Origin: Euglena gracilis
Lineage: Eukaryota > Euglenida > Euglenophyceae > Euglenales
Assembly (NCBI GenBank): GCA_039621445.1
Contig: CP154956.1
Span: forward strand, 51,397,204 to 51,461,203
Reading direction: 5' to 3'
DNA: 64,000 bases
Below the pieces are notes generated by a model. The model searched no databases. It was not told the DNA's origin and was given only the letters and a program-made list of their open reading frames with translations. A program made the position numbers and the translations under genes. Below are positions 1-8,980 of this stretch, piece after piece (position 1 is the first letter of the stretch; every line of letters begins with the position of its first letter).

Positions 1-1
1 G

Positions 2-3000
2 TACTGATGCCGGTTGCGGCTGTGTTGAAGGTTCCGATGGCGGAACTTCCGAAGCCGGTTGCGGCTTTGGGACAGGTGCCTGTGGCACCTGTCTTTTCCG
101 TAATCGGAAAAGATCCCATGGTTTCCTTTCGTCTTCAACCATTCTGTGGTTGAAGCGCAGGAGGGGTAGGGCCATGCCCAGCTCGTTCCGTCTGCCGCCT
201 TGGAAAAACGGCTGGAATAGTGCTCTATCGAGCGTATCGCCGAATCGGCGTTTGACATAATCGTCTATGCTTTCCTTCTCGAAACGGGGCCTGATGGGGA
301 CATAGTCCGGAGGAATTTCCCTATCGGGATTGAGATAATAATATATCTCCATAATCTGGCAGGTCCAAGCCCTGAACCAGAATTGCTGCAAATACAGCAG
401 GAGTTGACGGTGGTTGCGTCGCCCATTCGAGCTTTGGTGAACATCCTTTGGATTTCTGCAAAGGTGCAGGAGCATGATGCGCTTTGGCGCTGCGTGCGGG
501 ATATTGGCCTGTTGGCCTTCCTCGTCCTGGCCTTCGGCCTGTGGTTGAGTACTGCGTACTCCGAATCCCCAGAAGTCCACTGCAAACTTTTCGTGACAGT
601 GGGTGCATCTGACGATATACGTCTGGGGGAAGCGGAGGTCAATATCGACCACTTCAAAATGATAGGCATATTGCCAGTGGTAGAAGACTTGCAGATTGCT
701 GCAGAACATGTTCTCTGCCAATTTGGCAATATTGTCAGGCAGTGGGTAGATTTCCCACTCCAGGCCTTTTGGGCCTACACTGCGAATGCAGTCGAATAAC
801 TGCCGTAGCAAATCTTTACCTGTATTGTATCGGTCTTCCCGACCGCAATCCAGATAAGGATATCCACAGGAGTTCAGGAATCTGCCGAAATTTTGGGTGG
901 GGTATCCCGCCCAGAACCAAACGTGCCAGAATCCCGGCAGACCGTCCAGTATCGGACCGAGAATTACGTTGCCCTCATAGGCATACAGGGTTCCATCGTG
1001 GTGGAACTCACGATTACGCTCCAAATAGAGCTGTCTGGTCACAGTCACGACGGGAGATGCAACCAGCATTGGAAGAGAAAGTTCGTTTTGAAACTTTCTC
1101 ATGGCCTCGAATGCGAGTGCATGAATCTCTTTGATGTGCTCGAATAGAGCTTCCATGTCGTCCTCATAGACGTTCCGGTATTGGCCTTTCTGGCCTTTGC
1201 CTTGGCCTTTTTGGCCTGCTGTCGGTGCTCGTTTGGGAGCACTTTTGGCTTTACCCTTGCCCGATCGGGCTTCGCTTCGGGCAATCTCTTCTCTAGCTTG
1301 TTTCCAAGCATGAGGATTGAGATGGGCTGCAAAACGAGGGCCTATAAAGGCAGGATTCATATCGCTTGTTGTTCCAAGCAATTCCTGCGGGGCATAAGCC
1401 ATTTTGGCTGCTGGGTAAGCTGCAGGTTGATCCTGCATATCCGCCAAAAATGGTGGATTATTGATAGGGAGGGGTTCGCCTCTAGGCGGATCAATGTAAG
1501 TGGGGTGGCGTGTACGTTCACGCGTGTCATCCAGTATTTTCTGGACGCGTGCACGCTCAGCAGCTTCGTGCTCGATTTCTGCCCTATGGGCTCTCTGGGC
1601 CAGTTCAGCCTGTTCGAGCTGCTGCTGTGTGGGTTCAGGAACAGGCAGTACCTCGGTGGTGGCCTGTTGGCCTGGAGGTACCGGTGTTTCCTGGGATGCC
1701 GGCGCCATTGGCGCTGCTACATGCTGGTGCGCCGTTGGCGCTGCTACTGGCAATGGCGCCGTTGGCGCTGCTGGAGCTGCCGGCGCTGCTGCTTTTGCTG
1801 GCACCGGCCGGGGGTTTTGCGCCATTGGCGCTGGCTTAGCCGGCGCGGCATAAGGTACGGGCACGGGAGGGGGTGCGGCCTGTTGGCCACCCGGCGCCCG
1901 TCGTTGCTGTGCTGGGGTAGCCTGTCTGGCTGGGGCTGGGGCAGGGGCCGGGGGTTTCGGTCTCCCCATTGGGGATGAAGATTCTGGCCTGCCCCGTTTA
2001 CTACCTAGGTCTGCTGGCCTGTACGGCTGTGACGCATATCTGCGTTCTGCAGACCGTGGGCCCTGAAGTTGCTCTAGGGACTGGTAGTACTGGATGGCCT
2101 GCTGAGGTGATGTGAAGCGAGGTGCTGGGAGAGGTTCAGGTGCCGTTGGCACATCCTCTTCCACGGCCATTCGGCCTTCGGCCTCGGCTTGCTCCACATC
2201 CTCAGCCCAGGATCCAGGTTCCTGAGCCACCGACATATCCCGTTGTACGGGTAACTGACTTCCAGCTTCCAGATGGGCTGGATAAGGAAATGGTGGTTGT
2301 GCTGTTGACGGTTGCGTCATTGGCTCTGCCGCATATTGCGTTGGTGGTTCCCGATATTCGGGTGGTGGTGGTCTCGGCATACGAGTTGGGGACTGTGCAT
2401 CGCGAAAAATTCGTGATGGCTGCACCGTTGGTGCTGGGATGTCTCCCATCTCGCTTTCCTCCACTGGGGGGCTATGCTCCCGCATGTATTCGGTGAATGC
2501 ACCTGCATGATGGCGTATCCGCGGGATAGGCGGTACTGGAATACCCAGTGTACGCATGCTGACCTCAGGGGGATATTCCCCGGGCATGAAGTACACTTTT
2601 CCTGTCATCAAAGTCTGGCCGCATGCGCACCATTGTGCAATGGGCCTATTGGCCAGGCCCAGAATTTGACGACAGTGGGTATCCCACAGCACCTGTAGAG
2701 ATGGGTCTACTCTCTCTAGGTTGCTGGCCCGCAAGGCCGTTCGCAGAGTCTTCTCTGCGAGATTCACCAATTCTGCGGTGAAGGCGGGGTATGGCACCGT
2801 TGGTGCTGCCTGTGGCGTCTCATGTGCCACAGGGATCGCGTAAGCGGATATACTACTGCTGCTAGCTGCGGTTTGGGCAGCGGGTTCCCGGACGGGATAA
2901 GCAGCAGGTTGGGGCATCGCCTGTACGGCGTGTACTTGATGTGGGGTACCCTGTACGGGTTGAGATTGGGGTTGGGATTGGGGTTGCTGAGATGTCACAT

Positions 3001-3484
3001 ACTGTGGGGTATACAGGATGGGAGGTGAGGGACCAGGCATGGCGTAATGCGCCTGCTCCATTGGAGGTGCCTGTCCCTGCCTCGCATACTGTTGTTGTTC
3101 CATTGGAACTTGGTGTACCTGCTGGGGTTGTGACTGTTCCATTGGAACTTGATATGCCTGTTGAGGCTGTGCCGCATATGCAGCTCCCATTGGCACAGAG
3201 GCCGCATAAGCGACAGGTGGCGGTTGCGCCTGAGATGGGGGCGGCATTTGTGCCTGAGAGGGGGGCGGCATTTGTGCCTGAGAGGGGTATGGCATTTGTG
3301 CCTGAATCATTTGAGGTTGGGGTGGCATTTGTGCCTGGGCCGCATAAGCGGCAGGAGGGGGTTGATATACCGCATATGCGGGCGCCCCTTGGGCTGGGGG
3401 TGCCGCCGCATAGGCGTGAGGGGGGTAGGGAGGGATGGCATACTGTATAGGGGGCGGACCGGGTCCGCGCCCTGGATCTTGCAT
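2..3484 (-). CDS. E1 third ORF downstream of integrase, at least 1161 codons, unknown function
   Basis: Read codon by codon from the ATG at 3482-3484 to the window edge, this frame contains no stop, so it continues beyond the window. It starts 120 bp after the integrase stop, the place where env or other accessory ORFs sit in Ty3/gypsy elements. Roughly the first 700 residues are Pro/Gln/Ala-rich, with short repeats such as QAQMPPPS, and Lys/Gly-rich patches near 1150-1260. The part encoded by about 1150-1 is of ordinary composition, rich in Trp, Tyr and Phe, with a CTHC pair at about 601 and a charged helix-like stretch around 250. I see no signal peptide or transmembrane segment, so an envelope protein is not supported. 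No family recognised. Coding is supported by length alone: more than 3.4 kb open. Confidence 0.85.
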   Translation of the reverse strand, partial: MQDPGRGPGPPPIQYAIPPYPPHAYAAAPPAQGAPAYAVYQPPPAAYAAQAQMPPQPQMIQAQMPYPSQAQMPPPSQAQMPPPSQAQPPPVAYAASVPMGAAYAAQPQQAYQVPMEQSQPQQVHQVPMEQQQYARQGQAPPMEQAHYAMPGPSPPILYTPQYVTSQQPQSQPQSQPVQGTPHQVHAVQAMPQPAAYPVREPAAQTAASSSSISAYAIPVAHETPQAAPTVPYPAFTAELVNLAEKTLRTALRASNLERVDPSLQVLWDTHCRQILGLANRPIAQWCACGQTLMTGKVYFMPGEYPPEVSMRTLGIPVPPIPRIRHHAGAFTEYMREHSPPVEESEMGDIPAPTVQPSRIFRDAQSPTRMPRPPPPEYREPPTQYAAEPMTQPSTAQPPFPYPAHLEAGSQLPVQRDMSVAQEPGSWAEDVEQAEAEGRMAVEEDVPTAPEPLPAPRFTSPQQAIQYYQSLEQLQGPRSAERRYASQPYRPADLGSKRGRPESSSPMGRPKPPAPAPAPARQATPAQQRRAPGGQQAAPPPVPVPYAAPAKPAPMAQNPRPVPAKAAAPAAPAAPTAPLPVAAPTAHQHVAAPMAPASQETPVPPGQQATTEVLPVPEPTQQQLEQAELAQRAHRAEIEHEAAERARVQKILDDTRERTRHPTYIDPPRGEPLPINNPPFLADMQDQPAAYPAAKMAYAPQELLGTTSDMNPAFIGPRFAAHLNPHAWKQAREEIARSEARSGKGKAKSAPKRAPTAGQKGQGKGQKGQYRNVYEDDMEALFEHIKEIHALAFEAMRKFQNELSLPMLVASPVVTVTRQLYLERNREFHHDGTLYAYEGNVILGPILDGLPGFWHVWFWAGYPTQNFGRFLNSCGYPYLDCGREDRYNTGKDLLRQLFDCIRSVGPKGLEWEIYPLPDNIAKLAENMFCSNLQVFYHWQYAYHFEVVDIDLRFPQTYIVRCTHCHEKFAVDFWGFGVRSTQPQAEGQDEEGQQANIPHAAPKRIMLLHLCRNPKDVHQSSNGRRNHRQLLLYLQQFWFRAWTCQIMEIYYYLNPDREIPPDYVPIRPRFEKESIDDYVKRRFGDTLDRALFQPFFQGGRRNELGMALPLLRFNHRMVEDERKPWDLFRLRKRQVPQAPVPKPQPASEVPPSEPSTQPQPASV

Positions 3485-3603
3485 CGGTCCGGGGACCAAA
3501 AAGCAAAAAGTAGCTTTGATGAGCTGTAGAAAAAGAAGAGAGAAATGAATTGAGGTTGGGAGGAAAAACACAGGGAGGGGAGGAAAAGGCCTATAGGCCG
3601 ATT

Positions 3604-5199
3604 TCAGAAATTATTCACAGAAATATCTATGTTATTTATTTTATTCCATAGCTTCCAGTCCTGTTGGACATAACCAATAAAACTGGAGGCTGGCTCCCAG
3701 GTGTCCTCCTCTGGCCCATAGCCTTTCCACCTGACCTTCCAGTAGTGGACTCCTCGATCAATTTTGTGATCGAGAATTTTGTCCACCACAAAATCATCCG
3801 TTTCGGGTAACTTGGAACGGGGCTTAAAATAAAGGCACGGTAGTGCTTTGCCATTAGGCGGGGATAGGTATGGCTTGAAATCATCCATGTGAACATCCTC
3901 GATCCTGTTGGGCAGTGCCACCCTATAGCGGCCACTGTAACCAACGCGTTCGAGTATTTCACAGGGTCCGAGCCAGAGGGGGTCTAGCTTGGAAGCGTGC
4001 ATACGGATTCGGCTATTCCGAACCCATACGCGATCACCAGCACTATAGCCAGGTGATTTGAATTCTTGTAAAAATTTATTTCTCTTTTGAGAATGGATAT
4101 CTGTAATGCGTTTCTGAACAGTAGTTCTGAGAGACTCTACCTCAGAGAACCATGTCTCACAGGTTACGCTACTTCGAGCTGGTCTCTCTGATGGTATATC
4201 ACCAATTGCTGGGGGTTCTCGCCCAAAAACAATTTTGTATGGGGAGTGGGGTAAAACTAAACCCGGTAGGGTGTTTATATAAAAGAGGGACCATGGCAAA
4301 ACCTGGACCCAGGCCTGGCGCGAATCAGCCAGTGAAAGACGGAGCATATTTACAACAGCTTTCACTGCTGCCTCGGCGCGGCCATTGCCCTTCGGGCGAT
4401 ATATAATGGAAAAATGCTGTTCGATTCCCAGTAAACCACATAGGGTTGTGAAGAATCGAGAGGAGATCAAATGATCTTGATCACTGACAATCTCATTCGG
4501 TAAGCCCATTAGGCATATGCACTTCTCCATAAATATCTGCGCTAAAATTTGCGCGGTCAACCCTGCCTTTTGGCATGGAATGGCTACTATGTAACCACTC
4601 AGCCTACAGACGACAACAAAAACATAATCGTAAATTTTGCCGTCTGATCCTTTGCAAGGTTCTAATTCCAGAAAATCCATGCAGAGGGACGTAAAAATGT
4701 CAGGGGGTACGGGGAAAAAGTCCAACGTACCAGGGGGGGTACCTCTGCGCGGTTTTACCGCTTGACAAATTTGGCACCGTTGCGAAATTTGCAAGCAGCG
4801 CGAATGCAAATCGTTTTCTTTCAGGGTTGTACAGTACCTGCGACCCACCAAAGAAAGAAGTTTGGGGGCCCCAGGGTGACCTTGGTTGTGATAACACAAA
4901 AGTACTTCATCAACCAAGTCACGGGGTATACAATATTTATATCCCGCATCATCGCGGTAAACCAACCGTAAAGGGGAAAGGGAATAATTATGTACAACCT
5001 CGCCATTGCGCAGTCTGTGCACTATCGTGCTATATACAGGGTCATGGGAATAATCCCATTCGCGAAAGAAGAGGGGGGAAGGAGATTCAGATCGCGTAAT
5101 GCGACGGGGACCAGGTGTGCGGCCTCGCCGCCTTCTCCCCCGTATAGGAGAGACTGGCAACGAACGAAAAATCGATGAAACGGGAAAAGAATCCAACAT
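3604..5199 (-). CDS. E1 integrase with C-terminal chromodomain
   Basis: A 531-codon open block, in another frame from the upstream RT block; its true N-terminus is fused to pol. About residues 100-150 form the HHCC zinc-binding domain (HNQGH, then CQIC). The core follows with the three acidic positions MDFLE, SDQDH and GRAEAAV, matching the D, D and E of retroviral-type integrases; the last differs from the common DGQTER form. A GPY-like region includes [12 protein letters not shown]. The last 70 residues are a chromodomain with the aromatic pattern [10 protein letters not shown] and DTWEP, which in chromoviruses tethers integration to modified chromatin. All catalytic positions appear intact. 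It ends at a stop at 3604. Confidence 0.95.
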   Translation of the reverse strand: MLDSFPVSSIFRSLPVSPIRGRRRRGRTPGPRRITRSESPSPLFFREWDYSHDPVYSTIVHRLRNGEVVHNYSLSPLRLVYRDDAGYKYCIPRDLVDEVLLCYHNQGHPGAPKLLSLVGRRYCTTLKENDLHSRCLQISQRCQICQAVKPRRGTPPGTLDFFPVPPDIFTSLCMDFLELEPCKGSDGKIYDYVFVVVCRLSGYIVAIPCQKAGLTAQILAQIFMEKCICLMGLPNEIVSDQDHLISSRFFTTLCGLLGIEQHFSIIYRPKGNGRAEAAVKAVVNMLRLSLADSRQAWVQVLPWSLFYINTLPGLVLPHSPYKIVFGREPPAIGDIPSERPARSSVTCETWFSEVESLRTTVQKRITDIHSQKRNKFLQEFKSPGYSAGDRVWVRNSRIRMHASKLDPLWLGPCEILERVGYSGRYRVALPNRIEDVHMDDFKPYLSPPNGKALPCLYFKPRSKLPETDDFVVDKILDHKIDRGVHYWKVRWKGYGPEEDTWEPASSFIGYVQQDWKLWNKINNIDISVNNF

Positions 5200-8100
5200 A
5201 TCGTCGGCTGCGTCATATCGACGTGCAAATTCATCAGCCTCTTGGCTTCCATGAAAGGTGGCATCACCTTCATCCGGGTTACCGGGGTAATGCCAGGTGC
5301 TCGACTGAGCGGGTCTGCTACTTTTTGTGTATGGCCAGGGGTATATACAACCACTAGGTTGAACTGGCTCAAAAATTCATGCCATCGGCACCTTCGGCCT
5401 ACGGATGACATGGCTTTGTTCAGATCCTCGGTATACCAGTGTTGAAGACTCTCATGGTCAGTCAACACCAGTATTTGCACCAAGGAGCTGGCGACCCAGC
5501 TACGGAATTTTTGTAAAATAAGTACGATTGCGTACGTTTCCTTCTCGCGGATACTCCATTTAACTTGGCCTTTGCCATCTTCACCTTGTAGCTTTCTGCT
5601 GAAGAATGCTACAGGGCGCAATTCGTTAGCCGCGTTATGCTGGCTTAGAACACCGCCTACAGCATAATCGCTGCTATCGACTTCTAGCACATAAGGCTTG
5701 TAGGGATCCGCGATGTCGAGTACGACATTTTCAAGCATTAGCTTTTTAATGCTCTCTAGAGCTTCACGCATATCTGCGTCCCATTTGACTTTGGTATTTT
5801 CGGGTGCGCGATTTTTGAGTTGCCTCGATAGAGGTACCGCGATTTTCGCGAAATCTTTCATGTAAATCGCGTAATATTGGGCTAATCCCAAAAATCCTTT
5901 CAAATGGGTGATGGTCTTGATGACCTCAGGTGTCCATTTCTTAATGGCCTCTAGTTTGCTAGGCGCCGCTCGGCGTTGGCCATTATTGAGAATGTGACCG
6001 CAAAACTTTATCGTTTCGCGAAATAAGTGCATTTTGGCACCTTTGACAAAGAGTCTGTGTTTGAGAAATGCGGCTAATACCGCGCGAACATCACGATAGT
6101 GAATGTCGAGAATATTCTCGTGTGTATTCGCTGAAGGAGGGGGGGTACCAACCAAAACATCATCAATGTATACCAGCGCAAACGGTAAATCCCGTAAGAC
6201 CCATTGGATCATGCGCTGAAACATTGCTGGTCCATTCTTAACACCCATTGGTAAAACCGTCCATTGGTAAACACCTTTGGATGTTACAAAAGCCGTATAG
6301 GCTTGCGAATCGGGATCCAGATGCATTTGGTGGAAACCATCCTCCAGGTCGAAAATTGACCACAAGCGGTTATCCGCTTGTTTTGTGATAAGGTCCTCTA
6401 TTAGAGGTAACGGGAATGGGTCATCCTTAGTCTGTGAGTTTAAGTACCGATAATCCAGTACCAGCCTCCACTTTTTCTGACCTGATGGGTCTGGGGGCTT
6501 AGTGACCACAAAAGCTTGGGAGGTCCATTCACTCTTGGAAGGGATGATCCACTTCCGCTCTATGAGCTTTTCAATCATTTCATTGAGAGCTATCTCTCTT
6601 TCTCCGGAACAACGGAAAAATTTCCGATGCATTGGCTTTGCGCCTTCCTTAAGCTCTATCTTACAAACTCCAAAAGGTCCGCGAATAGCGGGATCTATAT
6701 CGCAAGCGTAAACAGGATTTTCCAAAACACCAGAAAATTCGCGACTGATGCGCGTACAAAATTCTGCTGATTTTGGATGCTGTCCTGCACTTTCAATGAC
6801 AGCGGAAACCTGTTTATGGGTCATATCGACCATAGGGGGTTCCGAACGGTGATGCCTATCGGCATTATGGACAAAAGCCGTATCGGCTCCCACATAGTCG
6901 GTATGATCCAACACACTAACATTCAGGGGTGGAGATTGAGAAACATGAAAAGCATCAAAGAAACAAACACGGAAAATGATTTCTTGAAAAGGTGGTAATA
7001 CCACTCCACGGAAATCCTCGAATAGAGGAACATCGTTTGGTAGGTCCCACCAATAAAATGTGACATAAGTCAAATTTTGAAACCATTCCGCTTCGGGATT
7101 CACAGGAACAAGTAATGCGCCTCGCGCTTGATCCTGGAAAATTTTATCTACAACAAGCGGGATAAGTTTCAGGGGGGGATGCATCCATAGGATAGTGTCT
7201 CCCCAAAACTTATCAAAAGCGTTAGAATGTTGCGACCAATGTCGCGGTAATCGCGAATGCGCGTTGGAGGAGAATGCATCAATATCTAAGGTCAAATCAA
7301 AAGAATCCGCCATATCGGCGATTTTTGAAAACCAATGTTTCAAAATTCGATATTGACCAAATTGAAAAGCATTCCAGGTATCCTTGGTGTACTTGGAGAT
7401 CTGCTCAACATCCTGAAGGGGGGGAACACGCTGTAACATAGAACAACGAAATTGTGAATCATCCACATACATGTCCATAGGACTCAATCCAGGGGGGGCA
7501 TGGGTGGGTTGGGCATATACCCAATCATCGGTGATGCGCGATAGCGCGGAATGCGCGATATGCGCGGGATTCGCACTATGTGTGGGAAGCGCGATATGCG
7601 CGGGGGTGTTGGAGAGCGCCATAGGCGCATAGGGGGCGCTATGCGCAAATCCGAAGAGGGAGGCTATGCCTTTGCACTGTAGTGCTCGATTCACTTTCGC
7701 GAATTGCGAAAAACTGCCAAGTGGATTTGTGAGCTGTGCATAATTACCAAGTGTGCTGATGGGTGTATCACCCATGGTATCAAGGCTGTGTACCTTTTGG
7801 TTATCTATTAAATCCGTACCAAGTGTAGAGGTACCACTACCAGGTGTAGGAGGGGAAAAGTTCCCGGTTGCGGGATCCAATCGGATTAGTTTGGAAGTTT
7901 CAACTAGACATCCACAATCAAAATCATGGTAAGCGGAGATTCTCCGACAGTGAGCGCATTGGTAGGAGGGTTGGTGCATGTGGTGCGCGTTTGTGTGGGT
8001 GTCAGTGCATAAGTTGGTGTCGGTTGGGGTAGCTGCTGGGGGGTGTACAGGGGTGTCTGAACTCGACACACCTGGTGGAAAACGTAAAAGTTGTGCAGCT

Positions 8101-8549
8101 GGGCGGCTACTCGACACCGAAATTTCTTCAGGCCTTTGGGCTTTCGCCTGGGAACCCAGCGAAACGTGCGGGGTTAAGCTACTGGCTTTCCCTACCGCAT
8201 GGGAAACGAGCGGTAAAAGTGCGGTGGGTAGGGGGGCAGCTTTCTCTTTACCCCTAGGGTAGGAAACGGTGTTTTCGGTTGTGGAAAACGTTGTGGAAAT
8301 GCGGGGGGACATCCTGGGGGATGTCACGGGGAACAAGTTCGGGGGTGTGGTGTGTGTGCGGGGGGTAGTGCGCAAACCGTGCGAAGGACAATCCACCACC
8401 AATCGGTGTTGCCGGAGGAACGGAAAACCGAGTATGACATCTGACCCGGCGATATTCGCCTCGAATGCCCAAGTACCCAGAAAATTTTGGAATTGTGGGG
8501 GGTGTGTGTGTGCTTCGGGATAATGGGGAGGACTATGTCCAAAATGCAT
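5022..8549 (-). CDS. E1 reverse transcriptase-RNase H block (with protease tail)
   Basis: A 1175-codon open frame. The first 60 residues hold the C-terminal half of the retropepsin ([12 protein letters not shown]), whose active-site half lies in another frame. A very long, low-complexity linker follows, containing a His/Cys-rich patch near residue 205. RT starts near residue 640: [23 protein letters not shown], and the catalytic YIDDVL at about residue 794. RNase H follows with [23 protein letters not shown] and [10 protein letters not shown], carrying the expected acidic residues. After RNase H the frame runs into non-homologous sequence and stops at 5022. The correct continuation (integrase) is in the frame ending at 3604, so a shift near 5220-5240 separates RH from IN. 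RT and RH motifs are intact. Confidence 0.95.
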   Translation of the reverse strand: MHFGHSPPHYPEAHTHPPQFQNFLGTWAFEANIAGSDVILGFPFLRQHRLVVDCPSHGLRTTPRTHTTPPNLFPVTSPRMSPRISTTFSTTENTVSYPRGKEKAAPLPTALLPLVSHAVGKASSLTPHVSLGSQAKAQRPEEISVSSSRPAAQLLRFPPGVSSSDTPVHPPAATPTDTNLCTDTHTNAHHMHQPSYQCAHCRRISAYHDFDCGCLVETSKLIRLDPATGNFSPPTPGSGTSTLGTDLIDNQKVHSLDTMGDTPISTLGNYAQLTNPLGSFSQFAKVNRALQCKGIASLFGFAHSAPYAPMALSNTPAHIALPTHSANPAHIAHSALSRITDDWVYAQPTHAPPGLSPMDMYVDDSQFRCSMLQRVPPLQDVEQISKYTKDTWNAFQFGQYRILKHWFSKIADMADSFDLTLDIDAFSSNAHSRLPRHWSQHSNAFDKFWGDTILWMHPPLKLIPLVVDKIFQDQARGALLVPVNPEAEWFQNLTYVTFYWWDLPNDVPLFEDFRGVVLPPFQEIIFRVCFFDAFHVSQSPPLNVSVLDHTDYVGADTAFVHNADRHHRSEPPMVDMTHKQVSAVIESAGQHPKSAEFCTRISREFSGVLENPVYACDIDPAIRGPFGVCKIELKEGAKPMHRKFFRCSGEREIALNEMIEKLIERKWIIPSKSEWTSQAFVVTKPPDPSGQKKWRLVLDYRYLNSQTKDDPFPLPLIEDLITKQADNRLWSIFDLEDGFHQMHLDPDSQAYTAFVTSKGVYQWTVLPMGVKNGPAMFQRMIQWVLRDLPFALVYIDDVLVGTPPPSANTHENILDIHYRDVRAVLAAFLKHRLFVKGAKMHLFRETIKFCGHILNNGQRRAAPSKLEAIKKWTPEVIKTITHLKGFLGLAQYYAIYMKDFAKIAVPLSRQLKNRAPENTKVKWDADMREALESIKKLMLENVVLDIADPYKPYVLEVDSSDYAVGGVLSQHNAANELRPVAFFSRKLQGEDGKGQVKWSIREKETYAIVLILQKFRSWVASSLVQILVLTDHESLQHWYTEDLNKAMSSVGRRCRWHEFLSQFNLVVVYTPGHTQKVADPLSRAPGITPVTRMKVMPPFMEAKRLMNLHVDMTQPTICWILFPFHRFFVRCQSLLYGGEGGEAAHLVPVALRDLNLLPPSSFANGIIPMTLYIAR

Positions 8550-8935
8550 CCCAAGTCACCACCGCACATGGGGCTGTTGTCAGCGGTCATAATTTTGATG
8601 GGATTCTTGGCATGAACCAAGAGGGGGGTGGGTATAAGTCCTTTGCGGAAAAGAAGGGGGATTCGACACCCTGTGTCGACTAAAATTTTGGCTTGTGCAC
8701 AGAAATTTTGAGTTTTGATTTTCGCTTGGACCAAAAGTTCCATGGGGGGTACGCAAAGCGAAGGGTCGGGTGTAAAATTGTTGTTGCGCCAACTGTTCCA
8801 TGACCCTTGGCTTACTTTGCTCAACATTCCAAGCAAAAATTTGGCGCGGGGAGTGGGGGACCCGAAAATTTTCCGGGTACCGACCAAAAAGACCGATGGG
8901 CAGGGGAGGCAGGGTGGATCAGTTCCTACCTCCAT
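8324..8935 (-). CDS. E1 retropepsin (active-site half)
   Basis: Open block in the same frame as gag, separated from it only by the TAG at 8981-8983; codons from 8980 onward are open, so the start at 8935 is arbitrary. It carries the aspartic-protease signature ILVDTGCRIPLL, where DTG is the catalytic triplet of retropepsins. The second conserved element, [12 protein letters not shown], is in the RT frame, so the protease is split by a frame change between about 8550 and 8450. In Ty3-type elements the protease matures the Gag-Pol polyprotein. The same-frame relation to gag suggests either stop-codon readthrough or a point nonsense mutation. Confidence 0.8.
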   Translation of the reverse strand: MEVGTDPPCLPCPSVFLVGTRKIFGSPTPRAKFLLGMLSKVSQGSWNSWRNNNFTPDPSLCVPPMELLVQAKIKTQNFCAQAKILVDTGCRIPLLFRKGLIPTPLLVHAKNPIKIMTADNSPMCGGDLGCILDIVLPIIPKHTHTPHNSKIFWVLGHSRRISPGQMSYSVFRSSGNTDWWWIVLRTVCALPPAHTPHPRTCSP

Positions 8936-8980
8936 CTGTTCATCAGCCCAGAGGTCCGTGCCCTCAGACCTCGGGCTCCC

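Noticed and set aside
1181-1978. Plus-strand ORF of 265 codons with Cys/Arg/Trp-rich repeats
   Set aside because: It is the antisense of the Pro/Ala/Gln-rich part of the E1 third ORF; the composition is a mirror artefact.
2941-3450. Plus-strand ORF of 169 codons with FVPERG repeats
   Set aside because: Antisense shadow of the QAQMPPPS repeats in the minus-strand ORF.
2-3484. Envelope glycoprotein in the third ORF of E1
   Set aside because: No signal peptide, no transmembrane segment and no Cys-rich ectodomain seen in the translation.
2862-3506. Minus-strand 214-codon frame rich in Gly/Thr/Asn
   Set aside because: Overlaps the much longer open frame starting at 3484 in a different phase; repetitive composition is explained by that frame.
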